Assembly (NCBI RefSeq): GCF_009467825.1 | Contig: NZ_WIOK01000026.1 | Span: forward strand, 1-64,000 | DNA from: Cyclobacterium xiamenense | GTDB lineage: Bacteria; Bacteroidota; Bacteroidia; Cytophagales; Cyclobacteriaceae | DNA length: 64,000 nt | Direction: 5' to 3' | In this document: one piece after another, positions 8,790-18,904 of the stretch | Position numbering within the stretch: the stretch's first letter is position 1 | How the letters are laid out: every line of letters begins with the position of its first letter | The notes under the pieces: model-generated | What the model was told of the DNA's origin: nothing | Databases searched by the model: none | The model's input: only the letters and a program-made list of their open reading frames with translations | Position numbers and translations under genes: made by a program

Positions 8790-9647
8790 TCAAACGCGGC
8801 TATATGTATCAATTAAGGTTTTCGTCTGATGTATGTTCGCTCTTGACGAAGCACCGAACAATATGGATTCAACTCCGTCCAGGGAACAAACGTATTCCAG
8901 GGCTTCCGCCGGAGGCAGTGCCCCTGCAGCAAGTACTTGCATGGCGACCAACTTGCATCGTTTTTGGGCGATTACCTCTTCATACTTTTCTTTCCCGCCA
9001 GACATTCGAAACCCGATTTTATTGATCGATGCGCAGACTGTAGGATTCTCAATACCTGCTTTCTCGAGCGTATCCAGTAACAACGGTAGATTCATCGTAA
9101 TGAAGCCCGGTTCCGCTTGGTGCTTTTCTTTTACGTGCCGATAAAACGTGACCAAAAACTCGGTCATTCCCAGACCTAACAGCAAGTCCGTGATGACATT
9201 CTGAACCCAAATCACGGGGGTTTTTATGCCCTTAAACATTTTCAATTCGGCATCAATCATCAACTCCGCCAGGGAAGAAAAATCCTTTTTCACAAAAGCC
9301 AGCCCCCCCTTTGCAAACGTATTGAAGATGTTCCCGGGAACAAACTGTTTGATGGTCCCCAAATAGCCCAACTCGGTCACCGCATTTGCATATTTATGCG
9401 CGTAGGGCATACAGGGAAAAATTTGAAAACCGTTGTATTTATCGTTTGTTCTGATGACCTCGCAAATATTGGCAATACGATCATGCGTCGTGCACATAAA
9501 GGTATTAATCCCTTCATCAATCGCGGTATCCAACACTTTCAGGATGGCCTCGTCTTTTTGAAATTTCATCGTCTGAGCCCTGGATTTTTCATCAGAACTG
9601 TGGTTTACACCAAAAAACTGATTATCTCCAAATAATACTCTATCCAT
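8790..9647 (-). CDS. Uncharacterised aldo-keto-reductase-like TIM-barrel protein
   Basis: A 285-residue protein. Its last 25 residues (GVESILFGASSRANIHQTKTLID region) resemble the C-terminal helix-strand signature of aldo-keto reductases (Ser-rich loop, then a helix), and the N-terminal FGDNQFFGVNH plus the run of alternating strands and helices fits a TIM barrel. The classical D-Y-K-H tetrad is not evident. I chose ATG 9647, four nt after the upstream stop; the start at 9671 would be TTG. It is directly downstream of a Gfo/Idh oxidoreductase, so the two probably act on one sugar. The function is inferred from fold and context only. Confidence 0.6.
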   Translation of the reverse strand: MDRVLFGDNQFFGVNHSSDEKSRAQTMKFQKDEAILKVLDTAIDEGINTFMCTTHDRIANICEVIRTNDKYNGFQIFPCMPYAHKYANAVTELGYLGTIKQFVPGNIFNTFAKGGLAFVKKDFSSLAELMIDAELKMFKGIKTPVIWVQNVITDLLLGLGMTEFLVTFYRHVKEKHQAEPGFITMNLPLLLDTLEKAGIENPTVCASINKIGFRMSGGKEKYEEVIAQKRCKLVAMQVLAAGALPPAEALEYVCSLDGVESILFGASSRANIHQTKTLIDTYSRV

Positions 9648-9651
9648 TTTC

Positions 9652-10665
9652 TTATTGTTTAGCGTTTTCAAGTAATTTTGATATTGTCTGATCCGTCACT
9701 GTCGCGTTCTTGAAACTACTTTTATTCTGAACTCCCTTATTGAGAATACAGGAAATAAAGTGATCCAACTGCGAGCTATATTCCTCTCCCCTCAGGTAAA
9801 AGTCCACGGATTCAGTAAGGTCTGTTAAGTACTTTATCGTCCAGCCCTTTTCAAGTCCCTCTTGTAAATTTGCTTCTTTCAGAAAAATCTTTACTTCTGT
9901 AGCATCAGCGATTAATTTCCCCTTCTTTCCCATGACGGTGATTTGAGTCGTCATTTTTCTATGCGTCTCGTCGCTCCAGTTCACGGACAATTGGCCACTC
10001 AACCCATTTTCCAATTCCATACTGCTGTAAACAGCATCTTCCACGCCCCGGGAGAAAATACTTTTAAGCATCGTCCCCGAGACTGCCGTTGGCTTACCCA
10101 GAAGAAAATATACCAGATCGATGGTATGAGACGCATAGTCATAAAGACAGCCTCCTCCCTGATTCTTTTCAGACCTCCAGGTTCCCCCTTTTTCTCGCAA
10201 TACTACAGGTCCGTAGGATTCCGCCAAAAAATGGTACATCTCTCCCAGTATCCCTTTTTCGAGCAACCTTCTTACTTCCTCGAATGTCCCTAAAAATCGA
10301 TTGTGGTACCCTACTTGATTTACTAATCCTTTTGCATCCGCTTTTTCTGACAGGCGAATCCCATCCTCCGCGTTGAGGACAAAAGGCTTTTCGCAGAACA
10401 CGTGAATATTTCGCTCTAATCCATAGTCCACCATTTCAGCGTGAAACTTGGTCGGAGATGCAATGAGCAAGGCATCCAGGTTTGCCTGATCGATCATCTT
10501 CTTATAATCCGTATAACACGGAAACGACGAATATTTCTTGAACCCGTCGATTACCAAACCAGAGGTGTCACATACACCTGCTACCTCTACTTCCGGATGC
10601 GCGCCTAAGATCGAACAATGTGATAAACCCATTTTCCCAAGGCCTATAATCCCTACTCTAATCAT
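9652..10665 (-). CDS. Gfo/Idh/MocA-family oxidoreductase
   Basis: A 337-residue NAD(P)-dependent sugar dehydrogenase. It has the N-terminal Rossmann motif (GIIGLGKMGLSH, residues 5-16) and the family signature EKPFVL after about residue 90, which includes the catalytic lysine. The remaining two thirds form the substrate-binding domain. Enzymes of this family oxidise or reduce nucleotide sugars or inositols. Given its place in the polysaccharide locus, a role in modifying a nucleotide sugar is likely. The four-nt gap to the aldo-keto-reductase-like gene indicates co-translation. Confidence 0.9.
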   Translation of the reverse strand: MIRVGIIGLGKMGLSHCSILGAHPEVEVAGVCDTSGLVIDGFKKYSSFPCYTDYKKMIDQANLDALLIASPTKFHAEMVDYGLERNIHVFCEKPFVLNAEDGIRLSEKADAKGLVNQVGYHNRFLGTFEEVRRLLEKGILGEMYHFLAESYGPVVLREKGGTWRSEKNQGGGCLYDYASHTIDLVYFLLGKPTAVSGTMLKSIFSRGVEDAVYSSMELENGLSGQLSVNWSDETHRKMTTQITVMGKKGKLIADATEVKIFLKEANLQEGLEKGWTIKYLTDLTESVDFYLRGEEYSSQLDHFISCILNKGVQNKSSFKNATVTDQTISKLLENAKQ

Positions 10666-10729
10666 TTTTAATTCAGTTTAAAATATATGTTAATAGTGCA
10701 GTATAATATTTCAAAAACCAGAACATCAC

Positions 10730-11737
10730 TTACAAATCTGCAAGCACCCGATCTACTTTGTCTATAAACCTTTCCCAATTATTCTCCTTAAAAAAAACGT
10801 CCCTTTCCGACCTCAGCTGATCGGATGTTGTACCCGTGAAACGACTACATTCAACGATATCCCCAAAATTCTCGTAGGTTTTCACAAAACTCAGGTTGCT
10901 CAAATCTTTGAATGCCCCATGATTTGGACCCAGTATGGCGCTTCCCATGCGTATGGAATCAATCAACGAACCCGAACTTATAACCGTGTCGGAATTATAG
11001 GTAAACAAAATAAATTTTGCTTCCTGTGCAATCCGATAAATTTCCTCCAATTCCAGAATTTCATTAGTAAACATAATATCTTCGTTTACATAAGAGGTGA
11101 TTTCCTTCAGATAGGCTTTATCAAAACATTTTCCAACAATTCTTACTTTAAAACGGTGTTCCTCGGATATTGTAGCGAGGAAATTTAAAAACTTATCAAT
11201 CCCTTTGTACCTGTGAACGCTGCCCCAAATCAAAAAATCGATGGTTTTTTCCGCATCAATAATCGGAAACAGTTCGCTAATGGGATGCAGAATCACCACA
11301 ACTTTGGCTGCTTGTTCGGGGTACGTTTCCTCAACAAAAGACTTACCTGATTCGGAGTGGGTGATAATCTTATCAGATCTTCGCATCATTAACCTAAAAA
11401 CTTTATCCGCCTGTTGATTGTCTCGTTGATGGTGTGAACCTTTGTTATGCAGTACCCAAACAATTTTCTTTTTGAATATACGCACCAGCCAAAGGAAAAA
11501 GACAAACCCAGCTACTTGAAGGCGGCCAAACTTCTTTTCCGGCAGGTTTTCGATCCAATTAAAAAGAAAAACTTCCGATTGGAAAAAGTAGACAAATAAA
11601 TTCAAAGTACCTATATTTGGCGCATTTTTGTTTACAACCCGATGCTTTTTAGCAAGTTCCCGGTGGAAATCAAAGATATAGGGATTTGGAGATCCATAAA
11701 ACCGATCGTGCTTGGGATATAAAAAAATATTTTTCAT
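10730..11737 (-). CDS. Glycosyltransferase (GT-B-like)
   Basis: A 335-residue protein that looks like a GT-B glycosyltransferase. It has a possible membrane-associated hydrophobic helix (AGFVFFLWLVRIF, near residue 80), a central VVVILHPISELFP segment and a C-terminal domain with IWGSVHRYKGIDKFLNFL, typical of the donor-binding domain of GT4-like enzymes. The canonical EX7E motif is not obvious; an ISSGSLIDSIRMGSAIL segment occupies its place. It is in the middle of the locus and about 65 nt upstream of the Gfo/Idh gene. Specificity is unknown. Confidence 0.75.
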   Translation of the reverse strand: MKNIFLYPKHDRFYGSPNPYIFDFHRELAKKHRVVNKNAPNIGTLNLFVYFFQSEVFLFNWIENLPEKKFGRLQVAGFVFFLWLVRIFKKKIVWVLHNKGSHHQRDNQQADKVFRLMMRRSDKIITHSESGKSFVEETYPEQAAKVVVILHPISELFPIIDAEKTIDFLIWGSVHRYKGIDKFLNFLATISEEHRFKVRIVGKCFDKAYLKEITSYVNEDIMFTNEILELEEIYRIAQEAKFILFTYNSDTVISSGSLIDSIRMGSAILGPNHGAFKDLSNLSFVKTYENFGDIVECSRFTGTTSDQLRSERDVFFKENNWERFIDKVDRVLADL

Positions 11738-11817
11738 CTGTTTATAATTGTCTTTTTGTGGTCACATAATCTGTCCGGATCACTTAATAATCATCCCTCT
11801 GTGTGACGGTACCTCAT

Positions 11818-11840
11818 GCCTGCCTGTCCGGTAGGCGGGC
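11818..11840. other. Short hairpin (gcctgcct / aggcgggc)
   Basis: Eight base pairs (one G-T wobble) around a seven-base loop, between two glycosyltransferase genes. A matching tgcctgcctgt core also appears at 24541-24551, without the second arm. It may be a dispersed short palindromic repeat; with two occurrences the case is weak. Confidence 0.35.
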
Positions 11841-11859
11841 ACGATTTCATCACGTATAA

Positions 11860-13170
11860 TCAGGCCAAAACTGAATTCAAGGCCTGTCTAAAATCATCTC
11901 GCACCTTTTTGCCCTCGTGTCGCTCTTTTGCTATCGCTATAGCCGCTTTTCCAAACGCTTCTCTTTCGCCGGAATTTGTCAGCAGTCCCTCCACTGCTTC
12001 CACTAATACGTCTATCTTATTTTCGGTGACCACTTTAGCCCATTGGTACTTTTTCGCATAGTCTACGAGCGCCGTCTCCTCCGGTGCAAAGATCAGGATT
12101 GGTGTTCCGCTTACCATGTATTCCGATGCTTTCGTTGGCATGGAATACTTGATAAACTTGACTGCGCTTTGAGAAAAATCATAGGGCAGGTACAATATAT
12201 CCGCTTCCCCAAATTTTAGTGGAAGCTGTTCATAAGGCACCGGCTCCCGGTGTTTTACGCAGGAATACTTTTCCATCCAGGCCCTTTTTGTAGCTACTTG
12301 TATGACAAACTCTATTGAACTCCCCGATTTGGAATTAATTCGTGTCACCGCCTCCGCCATATTTTCTAACGACTCCTCGATTCCCAACCCGACACGTCCT
12401 GCATACAAAATCGTGGGGTTTTCAGCCTGCAATTCCCAGGTCGTTTTTTGGCCCGTTTTCCAAAAATCAATATCAATCGGATTGTGGAAAGGTTTGAAGT
12501 CCATGCCATATCTCCTTCGGTATTCATCATCCATCAACTCACTTATCCCCAAATGAAGATCGGATATCTTTAGCAGGTGCCGAAATTCTTTATCAACGAC
12601 TTTTTCCCAGGATTTACCGAATACGCTCTCATCGCGCGCATAACTGGGCCAATCGTCCATCATATGAAAAACCATTGGCTTTTTCGAATACTCCTTTACC
12701 CGCGAACAAAATCGAACCCTGTTTCTCCCATGTGCCTGGGCGTAGATAATATCCGGATTAAAATCATCAAGCCAGCGTGTAAATTCATCGGACATCTTCA
12801 ACTCGTACAACAATTCCATCACCCCCAACCACTTTAGTGCGGGCTCAACGTAGTCAATTGAAATCCGAGAACGTAACCGGGATTTTTTCGGGACAATTTC
12901 CTTTACCTGTCGCTTTTTGAAGTCCAGTAGTCCCGATGGATACCTCCGTTTTATCTTATTAAAGGGAAACTTCCAGATCGTCTCTTTCTCTCCTAACTGA
13001 TAGTACGTATCACAGATAGCAGTATTAATATGGGTACTAACCAATGCCGGTAAACTCGCTACCGCTAGTTTATCTTTTGGCCAGCCGTAAAATAGATTGG
13101 TCAGCGTAATACCTCCTCCGGTATTGTTGTTAAACGGTTGGATTAATATAAGAACCTTGGGATGCTTCAT
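11860..13170 (-). CDS. Glycosyltransferase family 4-like
   Basis: A 436-residue probable GT-B glycosyltransferase. It has a possible glycine-rich nucleotide/acceptor loop (NNNTGGGITLTN) near the N-terminus, as in GT4 enzymes, and a C-terminal ILYAGRVGLGIEESLENM segment followed by a SEYMVSGTPILIFAPEET region, which corresponds to the donor site. I chose ATG 13170, 20 nt after the preceding stop; an in-frame ATG at 13260 would overlap the polymerase gene by 71 nt and adds no family-like residues. The gene sits directly downstream of wzy, consistent with repeat-unit assembly. Confidence 0.82.
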   Translation of the reverse strand: MKHPKVLILIQPFNNNTGGGITLTNLFYGWPKDKLAVASLPALVSTHINTAICDTYYQLGEKETIWKFPFNKIKRRYPSGLLDFKKRQVKEIVPKKSRLRSRISIDYVEPALKWLGVMELLYELKMSDEFTRWLDDFNPDIIYAQAHGRNRVRFCSRVKEYSKKPMVFHMMDDWPSYARDESVFGKSWEKVVDKEFRHLLKISDLHLGISELMDDEYRRRYGMDFKPFHNPIDIDFWKTGQKTTWELQAENPTILYAGRVGLGIEESLENMAEAVTRINSKSGSSIEFVIQVATKRAWMEKYSCVKHREPVPYEQLPLKFGEADILYLPYDFSQSAVKFIKYSMPTKASEYMVSGTPILIFAPEETALVDYAKKYQWAKVVTENKIDVLVEAVEGLLTNSGEREAFGKAAIAIAKERHEGKKVRDDFRQALNSVLA

Positions 13171-13189
13171 GTTACCAACTAAAAATAAC

Positions 13190-14443
13190 CTATTGTTTAA
13201 ATGCCTCTTTGATCGTTTCGTCCGATAAATACCGAATATCCCTCGAATACCCGATTCCAACAGCTATCCAAAAAATCATGTAGTTTACCGAAAATATAAA
13301 CACATTCATTGGATACAAACTTAAGATCCATAAAATTATCCAAATACCGGCTGCTTTGGACAAAAGGTTTTTCGAATAAAAAAACGCTTTAAAAGCAGCA
13401 GGAATTGAAATTACTAAAATCAGCACAAGTAAAATAGAGCCCCCTTTTAAAATCATGTTTAGGTAATCTGTCTCTATCATCCTCCGATACCCTGTCGTAT
13501 CATTCACGTCAATATTCGGACACCAATAGGTCCCGTTAATTCCCCGGCCAATAATCCAATCCTGCAATTCGAAATCGCGATAAAACGCAAGTTCTACGTA
13601 TTCACGCGTGTTTTCGGTACTCCGCTCCTCAATTTTCTCGAAAAAAGTAAACCGAAGTTTTTGATAGATCTGTCCGGCAAAAGCAGAAGCGACTAGTAAA
13701 AATACACCGAAAAGCATGGCCATCAAAACTTTTCGATTTGAATAAAGGTAGAGTATCACGAGAAAAATCAATAGGTAAACAACGCCTACAACCATAATGG
13801 ATCGCCTTGCTCGATAGGCAGCCACGCCTACCATAAAAAGTACACCCAGTAATACCGTTAAATTTTTTGTTTTACTATGATATATATACGTGAAGAGAAG
13901 AAATCCCAATGGGATACCAAAATTTCTGGTAAATCCTTCGAAAATAAATTTCTCGTTGACGTTCGTCTCATAGTGCGTGGTAACCTCTTCGAAAAAGAGT
14001 AAGTTGTATACGATATACGCAATAGCCAGCACAAAAATGACCGAAAAAAGCTTCTTGTAAAAAAATAGATTTCTGGGAAAGAAAAGAAGAAGTGGAAATA
14101 AATACTTAAAGACACCCCCAAAAATAACAGACTTGGTACTCTGATACGTATACTCGAACCCATAAAAGGTAATAAAAATCACCCATATAAAGTAAATAAC
14201 CAATAGTATGCTGATCACTTTATTGGGCGAGCGGAATTGCACGATATGATAGGTAGAATAAAAAATTCCGAGCAGCGCGATCATCTGAAAAAATTGCTCA
14301 ATCTTATACAAACTTTCGATAAAGGTATTTCCTAGCCCTCCACTTATGCTGTATAGCAGTACAGATGCCCAAAACACCTTATAGTTAAAATTAAGTTCGT
14401 TTACGTACTTTTGATAGTTGATTGAGTATTCAATGGTATTCAT
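13190..14443 (-). CDS. wzy: Wzy-like O-antigen/polysaccharide polymerase
   Basis: A 417-residue integral membrane protein with at least ten hydrophobic segments, a large periplasmic-type loop in the second half (about residues 270-330, including GRGINGTYW) and a basic cytoplasmic patch ([11 protein letters not shown]). This layout is that of Wzy polymerases, which join lipid-linked repeat units in the periplasm. Sequence conservation in the family is low, so the call rests on topology and on neighbours: it lies between the flippase/acyltransferase genes and a glycosyltransferase. The start overlaps the acyltransferase stop by four nt (ATGA). Confidence 0.8.
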   Translation of the reverse strand: MNTIEYSINYQKYVNELNFNYKVFWASVLLYSISGGLGNTFIESLYKIEQFFQMIALLGIFYSTYHIVQFRSPNKVISILLVIYFIWVIFITFYGFEYTYQSTKSVIFGGVFKYLFPLLLFFPRNLFFYKKLFSVIFVLAIAYIVYNLLFFEEVTTHYETNVNEKFIFEGFTRNFGIPLGFLLFTYIYHSKTKNLTVLLGVLFMVGVAAYRARRSIMVVGVVYLLIFLVILYLYSNRKVLMAMLFGVFLLVASAFAGQIYQKLRFTFFEKIEERSTENTREYVELAFYRDFELQDWIIGRGINGTYWCPNIDVNDTTGYRRMIETDYLNMILKGGSILLVLILVISIPAAFKAFFYSKNLLSKAAGIWIILWILSLYPMNVFIFSVNYMIFWIAVGIGYSRDIRYLSDETIKEAFKQ

Positions 14444-15105
14444 GCTTCTTGAATTTGCTTTATAAATCCCTCAACATCGAAAAACATTTCCTCTACCTTC
14501 TGTAGGGAAGCATCATCGCCTTCCCACCATTTTGACCTTAATAAACCATCGATGATTTCATTGCTAAAGCGGTATTTGATTATGCGTATCGGACAACCTA
14601 CTGCAACCGCATAGGGGGGGATGTCTTTACTAACCACCGCACCCGCACCGATCACGGCCCCATCACCGATGGTAACCCCGTCCAAAATGATCACATTGGC
14701 CCCGATAAAGACGTCATTCCCAATCTTGATGGGTATTAGCTCTTGAACTTTGGTTTCTTTACAAAAGGTAAATCCAGCCTGCGCATTTGCTGAGTAAAAT
14801 GCAGGAGAAGTAGAGATGCCATTGATGGGATGCATCCCCCAACCACATACCAAATTAGGGCCAATTGAGCAAAACTTCCCGATCGTTGTGTTGTATATCC
14901 GCGCATTGAGTGAAATGTACGTTCCCTTATCTACTTCTGTGTTACTCAGCACGTAGTACTTAAACACTCTTGCCTGTGGATGAACTTTACTGTTGATCAG
15001 ATTTCCTCCAAGGATTTCCCAGTAAACACTCTCCTTTTTTGCCGATACCTTGAGCAGTATAAACGTATTTATGAAAAAATTCCGTATGTAATTGAAAACC
15101 CTCAT
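14440..15105 (-). CDS. Hexapeptide-repeat acyltransferase (CatB-like)
   Basis: A 221-residue protein with left-handed beta-helix hexapeptide repeats, for example [31 protein letters not shown] near residues 130-160, and a catalytic-type histidine in the GMHPINGIS segment. It resembles CatB/xenobiotic acyltransferases found in polysaccharide loci, which O-acetylate sugars or sugar nucleotides. I chose ATG 15105, which overlaps the flippase stop by four nt; a TTG start at 15114 is possible. The acyl donor is presumably acetyl-CoA, which is an inference. Confidence 0.88.
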   Translation of the reverse strand: MRVFNYIRNFFINTFILLKVSAKKESVYWEILGGNLINSKVHPQARVFKYYVLSNTEVDKGTYISLNARIYNTTIGKFCSIGPNLVCGWGMHPINGISTSPAFYSANAQAGFTFCKETKVQELIPIKIGNDVFIGANVIILDGVTIGDGAVIGAGAVVSKDIPPYAVAVGCPIRIIKYRFSNEIIDGLLRSKWWEGDDASLQKVEEMFFDVEGFIKQIQEA

Positions 15106-16484
15106 TGATTCCAAATATTTTTCGCTGATTTATTCAATATCTTTCGGGTTTGAATAAAGAACACCAAACCCTGTACCCCAAAAATGATGGTACTGGTAAG
15201 CGTGATTCCGACCAAACCAAACAACCCCCCTAAATAAATGGCCATCGGTATATTCAGCACCGCCGCAATAGAAACCATGTACAGCTGCAGCTTGATTTTA
15301 CCGATCCCGTTTAAGAAAAAAACATGAATCGTCTGCCAGATTGAAACCACCACATACACGCACATTGCCACCGAAAGGCTAAAAGGTACCTGCACTTTGT
15401 CCCCTACCCAAATATCGTATAAAAACGGTGATGCAAACAAGATGGCGACCGCTGCAAGAATGGACAACAGCCATATTTTTCTCATTTTAGCCAGGGTATT
15501 TTTTATCCAGGTGTATTCCTCACGTACATATGCATCCGTAAATGCACTCCAAAGTGGGGTTGCGACAATCCCAAAACCCATCGTCACAATATTAAATAAT
15601 TTGAAGGCTATATTGAATGGCGTGACTTCCGTCGGGCCAAACAGCTGCGTAATAATGATATTATTCGTGCTGAACAACACGAGTGCGCCAATCTGAATGA
15701 TAAAAAACTTCCCCCCTAATGTCATTAAATCCCGTGCCAGGCTAAAGTCTACTTGCTTTAACGAGGGTGCGTATCGCTTGTATTCGTGATTGTAAAACCA
15801 AACACTTGAAAAAATCAAAACCAATACGGGTGTAAAACTCAGTGCCGTTCCCAAATAAATTAAGTTTCCCTCTGTCGTTAACGTCAGGATATAAATCACA
15901 ATCAGCGAAAAAAGACTCCCCAGAAAATTAAAAAAGGAAGCTTTCGCAGGTTCCTGATTCGCAGTAAGTACGGTTGTAATTAACTTTAAAACAAATTGAA
16001 GGCAAAAGAACGTGAAAACGATCAAGGCCAAAATCCGTAATTCTCCAGCCATTTCAACCGGCGAATTCAGAATATTTGACCAATTCAAAAAAGGTGTAAT
16101 ACCGGCAAATACCAGTAACACGACACCAATAATCAAGCTTAAAACTACATAGGTGGTACTGATGTATTTTCTCGCCAAATCGTATTCACCCCTGGCAATA
16201 CTTTCGGCGAATTTGTTTCGCAGCCCATGCCCAAAACCGATGTCAAAGAAACTAAACCAACCAACGATAGAACTCAACGTCAACCAAATACCGTAGCTTG
16301 TCGCGTTAACGTAATTGATAGTCAAAGGAACCAGTACCAAGCTAATCGCGATACTTCCGCCCTTTATCACCAGGGAGGCAAGGATGTTCTTTTTGGCTTT
16401 TACACTTCTTTTGTGCCCTTTATTGATCGCCTTACTTAAAACGAAATAAAGAGAGGAAACTTGACTTCTCATACAGAAAAACAT
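15102..16484 (-). CDS. wzx: Wzx-like polysaccharide flippase
   Basis: A 460-residue protein with about twelve to fourteen transmembrane helices and the MATE/MOP-fold features of Wzx: a charged N-terminal stretch, an [18 protein letters not shown] segment near residue 80, and a C-terminal helix ending in a basic tail. It would flip the undecaprenyl-linked repeat unit to the periplasm. Two ATG codons (16484 and 16472) could start it. It is 32 nt downstream of wzc and overlaps the acyltransferase by four nt. Confidence rests on topology and on its place in the locus. Confidence 0.87.
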   Translation of the reverse strand: MFFCMRSQVSSLYFVLSKAINKGHKRSVKAKKNILASLVIKGGSIAISLVLVPLTINYVNATSYGIWLTLSSIVGWFSFFDIGFGHGLRNKFAESIARGEYDLARKYISTTYVVLSLIIGVVLLVFAGITPFLNWSNILNSPVEMAGELRILALIVFTFFCLQFVLKLITTVLTANQEPAKASFFNFLGSLFSLIVIYILTLTTEGNLIYLGTALSFTPVLVLIFSSVWFYNHEYKRYAPSLKQVDFSLARDLMTLGGKFFIIQIGALVLFSTNNIIITQLFGPTEVTPFNIAFKLFNIVTMGFGIVATPLWSAFTDAYVREEYTWIKNTLAKMRKIWLLSILAAVAILFASPFLYDIWVGDKVQVPFSLSVAMCVYVVVSIWQTIHVFFLNGIGKIKLQLYMVSIAAVLNIPMAIYLGGLFGLVGITLTSTIIFGVQGLVFFIQTRKILNKSAKNIWNQ

Positions 16485-16516
16485 TCACTAACACCTCAAC
16501 CTAAAAAAATGCAAGG

Positions 16517-18892
16517 CTATACTTTTTTCACCATCTTTTTATACACCTCGCGTTTCTTCTTCTTAATATCTGCCTTCTGATAGTAATCGTAACCGTAACT
16601 CATCTTGGTTTTGGCATCATTTAAAACAATCACAGGATTTTTTAATTTCTTTTCTCTTTTTTGCTCGTTAATGAACGTAATTGCCTGTGATTCAGAAAAG
16701 TTGTACCTCATGATATAGGTGGTGATATCCGAGAACCGCGAAAGTGAAAACGCGTCGGCCACCTGACCGACAGGAGCTGAATCAATGATGATCACGTCGT
16801 ATATCTCCTGAAGCTTATCGATAAAATACCCCACTTTGGGCAATAGCATCAATTCCGACGGGTCATCTGGGAGCGTTCCACAACCAATCAAATCCAATCC
16901 ATCCGGCAACCGGTCATTCTTGACAATTAAATCTGCTATCGTCAACGAATCGTTCTGTAGGTAATCGGAAATTCCCCGCTTCTCCTCCATTCCCAGGTAT
17001 TCCAATAGTAGGGGCTTTCTTAGGTCAAATTCAAGAATGACAACTTTTTTATCCGCCAAACTCATGCTCACTCCCAGATTCAGGGAAAAAAATGTTTTTC
17101 CCTCCCCACTCGTAGTAGAAGTAACCAGAATCACTTTCTTATCCTTATTGGGCAGCGCAAACTGAAGGTTGGTCCGAATAAGGCGAAACTGTTCGGCCAC
17201 GGGCGTCCGTACCCCTCTGGATATGGCTATCGGCACCTTTTCATCGTGGTGGGAGACTTCTCCCAGAATGGAAATATTGGTCCTTGATGTAACGTCTCGT
17301 TTCACTTTTATCTTGGTATTCAACTGATAAAAGACGAATACAAACCCGAGACTCCCGCCCAATCCGGCAAAAAATGCGAAGCCAAGGATCAATAGTTTAT
17401 TAGGTTTGCTCGGTTTACTGCCGGCCATTGCTGGATCAATGATTCTGGAATTACTCACCGTTGTGGCGGCAAGAGACATCGATGCCTCTTCTCTCTTTTT
17501 CACCAGGTATTGATAATGGTCCTGCTTGATGGCTTGTTGGCGATTTATTTCCAATAGCTTTCGCTCGATTTCAGGAACTTTCCCGCTCTGTATCTCCACT
17601 TCGGTCGTCCGGGCCAGGAGATTATTTCTTGCAATTTCCACACTGGATTTAATGCTCTGGATATTTCCCAGTATGTTTTGACGAGCAGAACTCAACTGCT
17701 GGTTCTTCTCCAGTATCAGCGGATTACCCGGTTGGGTGGTACGAACCATGCGCTCTCTGTCCCGCAGTAACTCATTAAACTTGTCGATACTAGCCGACAA
17801 CGTTGGATCAGGAATATTGAGCGATCCCGAAATAACCTGAAAATCGTCCTCCTGCCCCTGCAGTGACTCCTCGATCGAATTCAACACATCCAATTGAATG
17901 GAATATTCTGCCAGTTGTTCTTTCCCTTGGTTAAACCGCTCGGCATACTGCAGGGCATCGGAACTCAGTTCGGTGATTTTATTTTCTGACTTGTATTCTT
18001 CCACCATCGCTTCAATTTCCCGTAAATCATTGGTGACCGAATCAAGCTGTTTATTAATAAAATCAATGGTATTTTTAGCTGTTTGGTTTTTGTTCAGCAT
18101 CGCCTCCCTGTTGTAGGCTTCAATTAGCTTATTCAAGACTAACATGCCCTTTTGGGGTACCGGATCCGTAAAACCAAGCCGCAATACGCTGGCTAGCTTG
18201 TTTACGATCATCACTTCCAACTTATTGCTATACCTTCCCGGTAGCGCATACGGGTTGTTGAATTGGATAATGATCGTGCTGGGGTATTCCTCCAACTCCT
18301 GCAATAGGTCAATGGTAAACTCCCCAAACGGGAAGGCCAACTCTTCCCCAAAACGGTGGTTAGAACTATTTTCCTCTTCATCCTCCAATTGAAACGTTTC
18401 CGGTCCCTGCACGTGGACCTTGAATACGGTCAACAAGTCTTCGTCAAAAAATGCGGCGGAATCGTACCGATCCAGGTTAACCCGTATGGGTACCTGAGGT
18501 CCAAAAATCTCTTTGTTTCGAAATAAATTATCTTCTACAAAGTAGGACACATTTAGATCCAATTCCCGAACTGCCTGCCTCATCAAGCTAAATGACTGCA
18601 ACACTTCAGACTCATTTTCTACCAATTTGATCGACTGATACGTTTCCAATTCCGAGTATACGGCATTTTGAGAAAAATCCGAACTCTTGTTACTATTGAT
18701 CAAAATAGTCGCCTCAATAGGGTATTCCGGGGTAGCATACTGCAAATAAAGAAATGCCAATCCCAAGCATCCTACAAGTCCGATCACATACAAATACCAA
18801 AACTTCAGGTATTTCATGATCAAGTACTTGTAATCCGTGTTTTCCACCTCCTTGGGTTGGAAATCATCCATTAACATATCCGACATTTTCAT
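16517..18892 (-). CDS. wzc: Wzc-like co-polymerase and BY-type tyrosine kinase
   Basis: A 791-residue inner-membrane protein that sets chain length and drives export. A transmembrane helix near residues 33-52 opens the Wzz domain; a long coiled-coil region follows, then a second helix at about 500-522 and a cytoplasmic BY-kinase domain. Walker A (TSGEGKTFF, about residues 588-596), Walker A' (VVILEFDLRKP, about 617) and Walker B (VIIIDSAP, about 700) are visible. The C-terminus has a tyrosine cluster (YGYDYY) for autophosphorylation. No phosphatase gene (Wzb) is present in the window. It lies 12 nt downstream of wza. Confidence 0.93.
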   Translation of the reverse strand: MKMSDMLMDDFQPKEVENTDYKYLIMKYLKFWYLYVIGLVGCLGLAFLYLQYATPEYPIEATILINSNKSSDFSQNAVYSELETYQSIKLVENESEVLQSFSLMRQAVRELDLNVSYFVEDNLFRNKEIFGPQVPIRVNLDRYDSAAFFDEDLLTVFKVHVQGPETFQLEDEEENSSNHRFGEELAFPFGEFTIDLLQELEEYPSTIIIQFNNPYALPGRYSNKLEVMIVNKLASVLRLGFTDPVPQKGMLVLNKLIEAYNREAMLNKNQTAKNTIDFINKQLDSVTNDLREIEAMVEEYKSENKITELSSDALQYAERFNQGKEQLAEYSIQLDVLNSIEESLQGQEDDFQVISGSLNIPDPTLSASIDKFNELLRDRERMVRTTQPGNPLILEKNQQLSSARQNILGNIQSIKSSVEIARNNLLARTTEVEIQSGKVPEIERKLLEINRQQAIKQDHYQYLVKKREEASMSLAATTVSNSRIIDPAMAGSKPSKPNKLLILGFAFFAGLGGSLGFVFVFYQLNTKIKVKRDVTSRTNISILGEVSHHDEKVPIAISRGVRTPVAEQFRLIRTNLQFALPNKDKKVILVTSTTSGEGKTFFSLNLGVSMSLADKKVVILEFDLRKPLLLEYLGMEEKRGISDYLQNDSLTIADLIVKNDRLPDGLDLIGCGTLPDDPSELMLLPKVGYFIDKLQEIYDVIIIDSAPVGQVADAFSLSRFSDITTYIMRYNFSESQAITFINEQKREKKLKNPVIVLNDAKTKMSYGYDYYQKADIKKKKREVYKKMVKKV

Positions 18893-18904
18893 AATCCCGT
18901 ATTC

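Noticed and set aside
8660-9025. Plus-strand frame of 121 codons downstream of the aldo-keto-reductase-like gene
   Set aside because: It overlaps the 3' end of that gene on the opposite strand, and its product is low in structure and has no similarity pattern.
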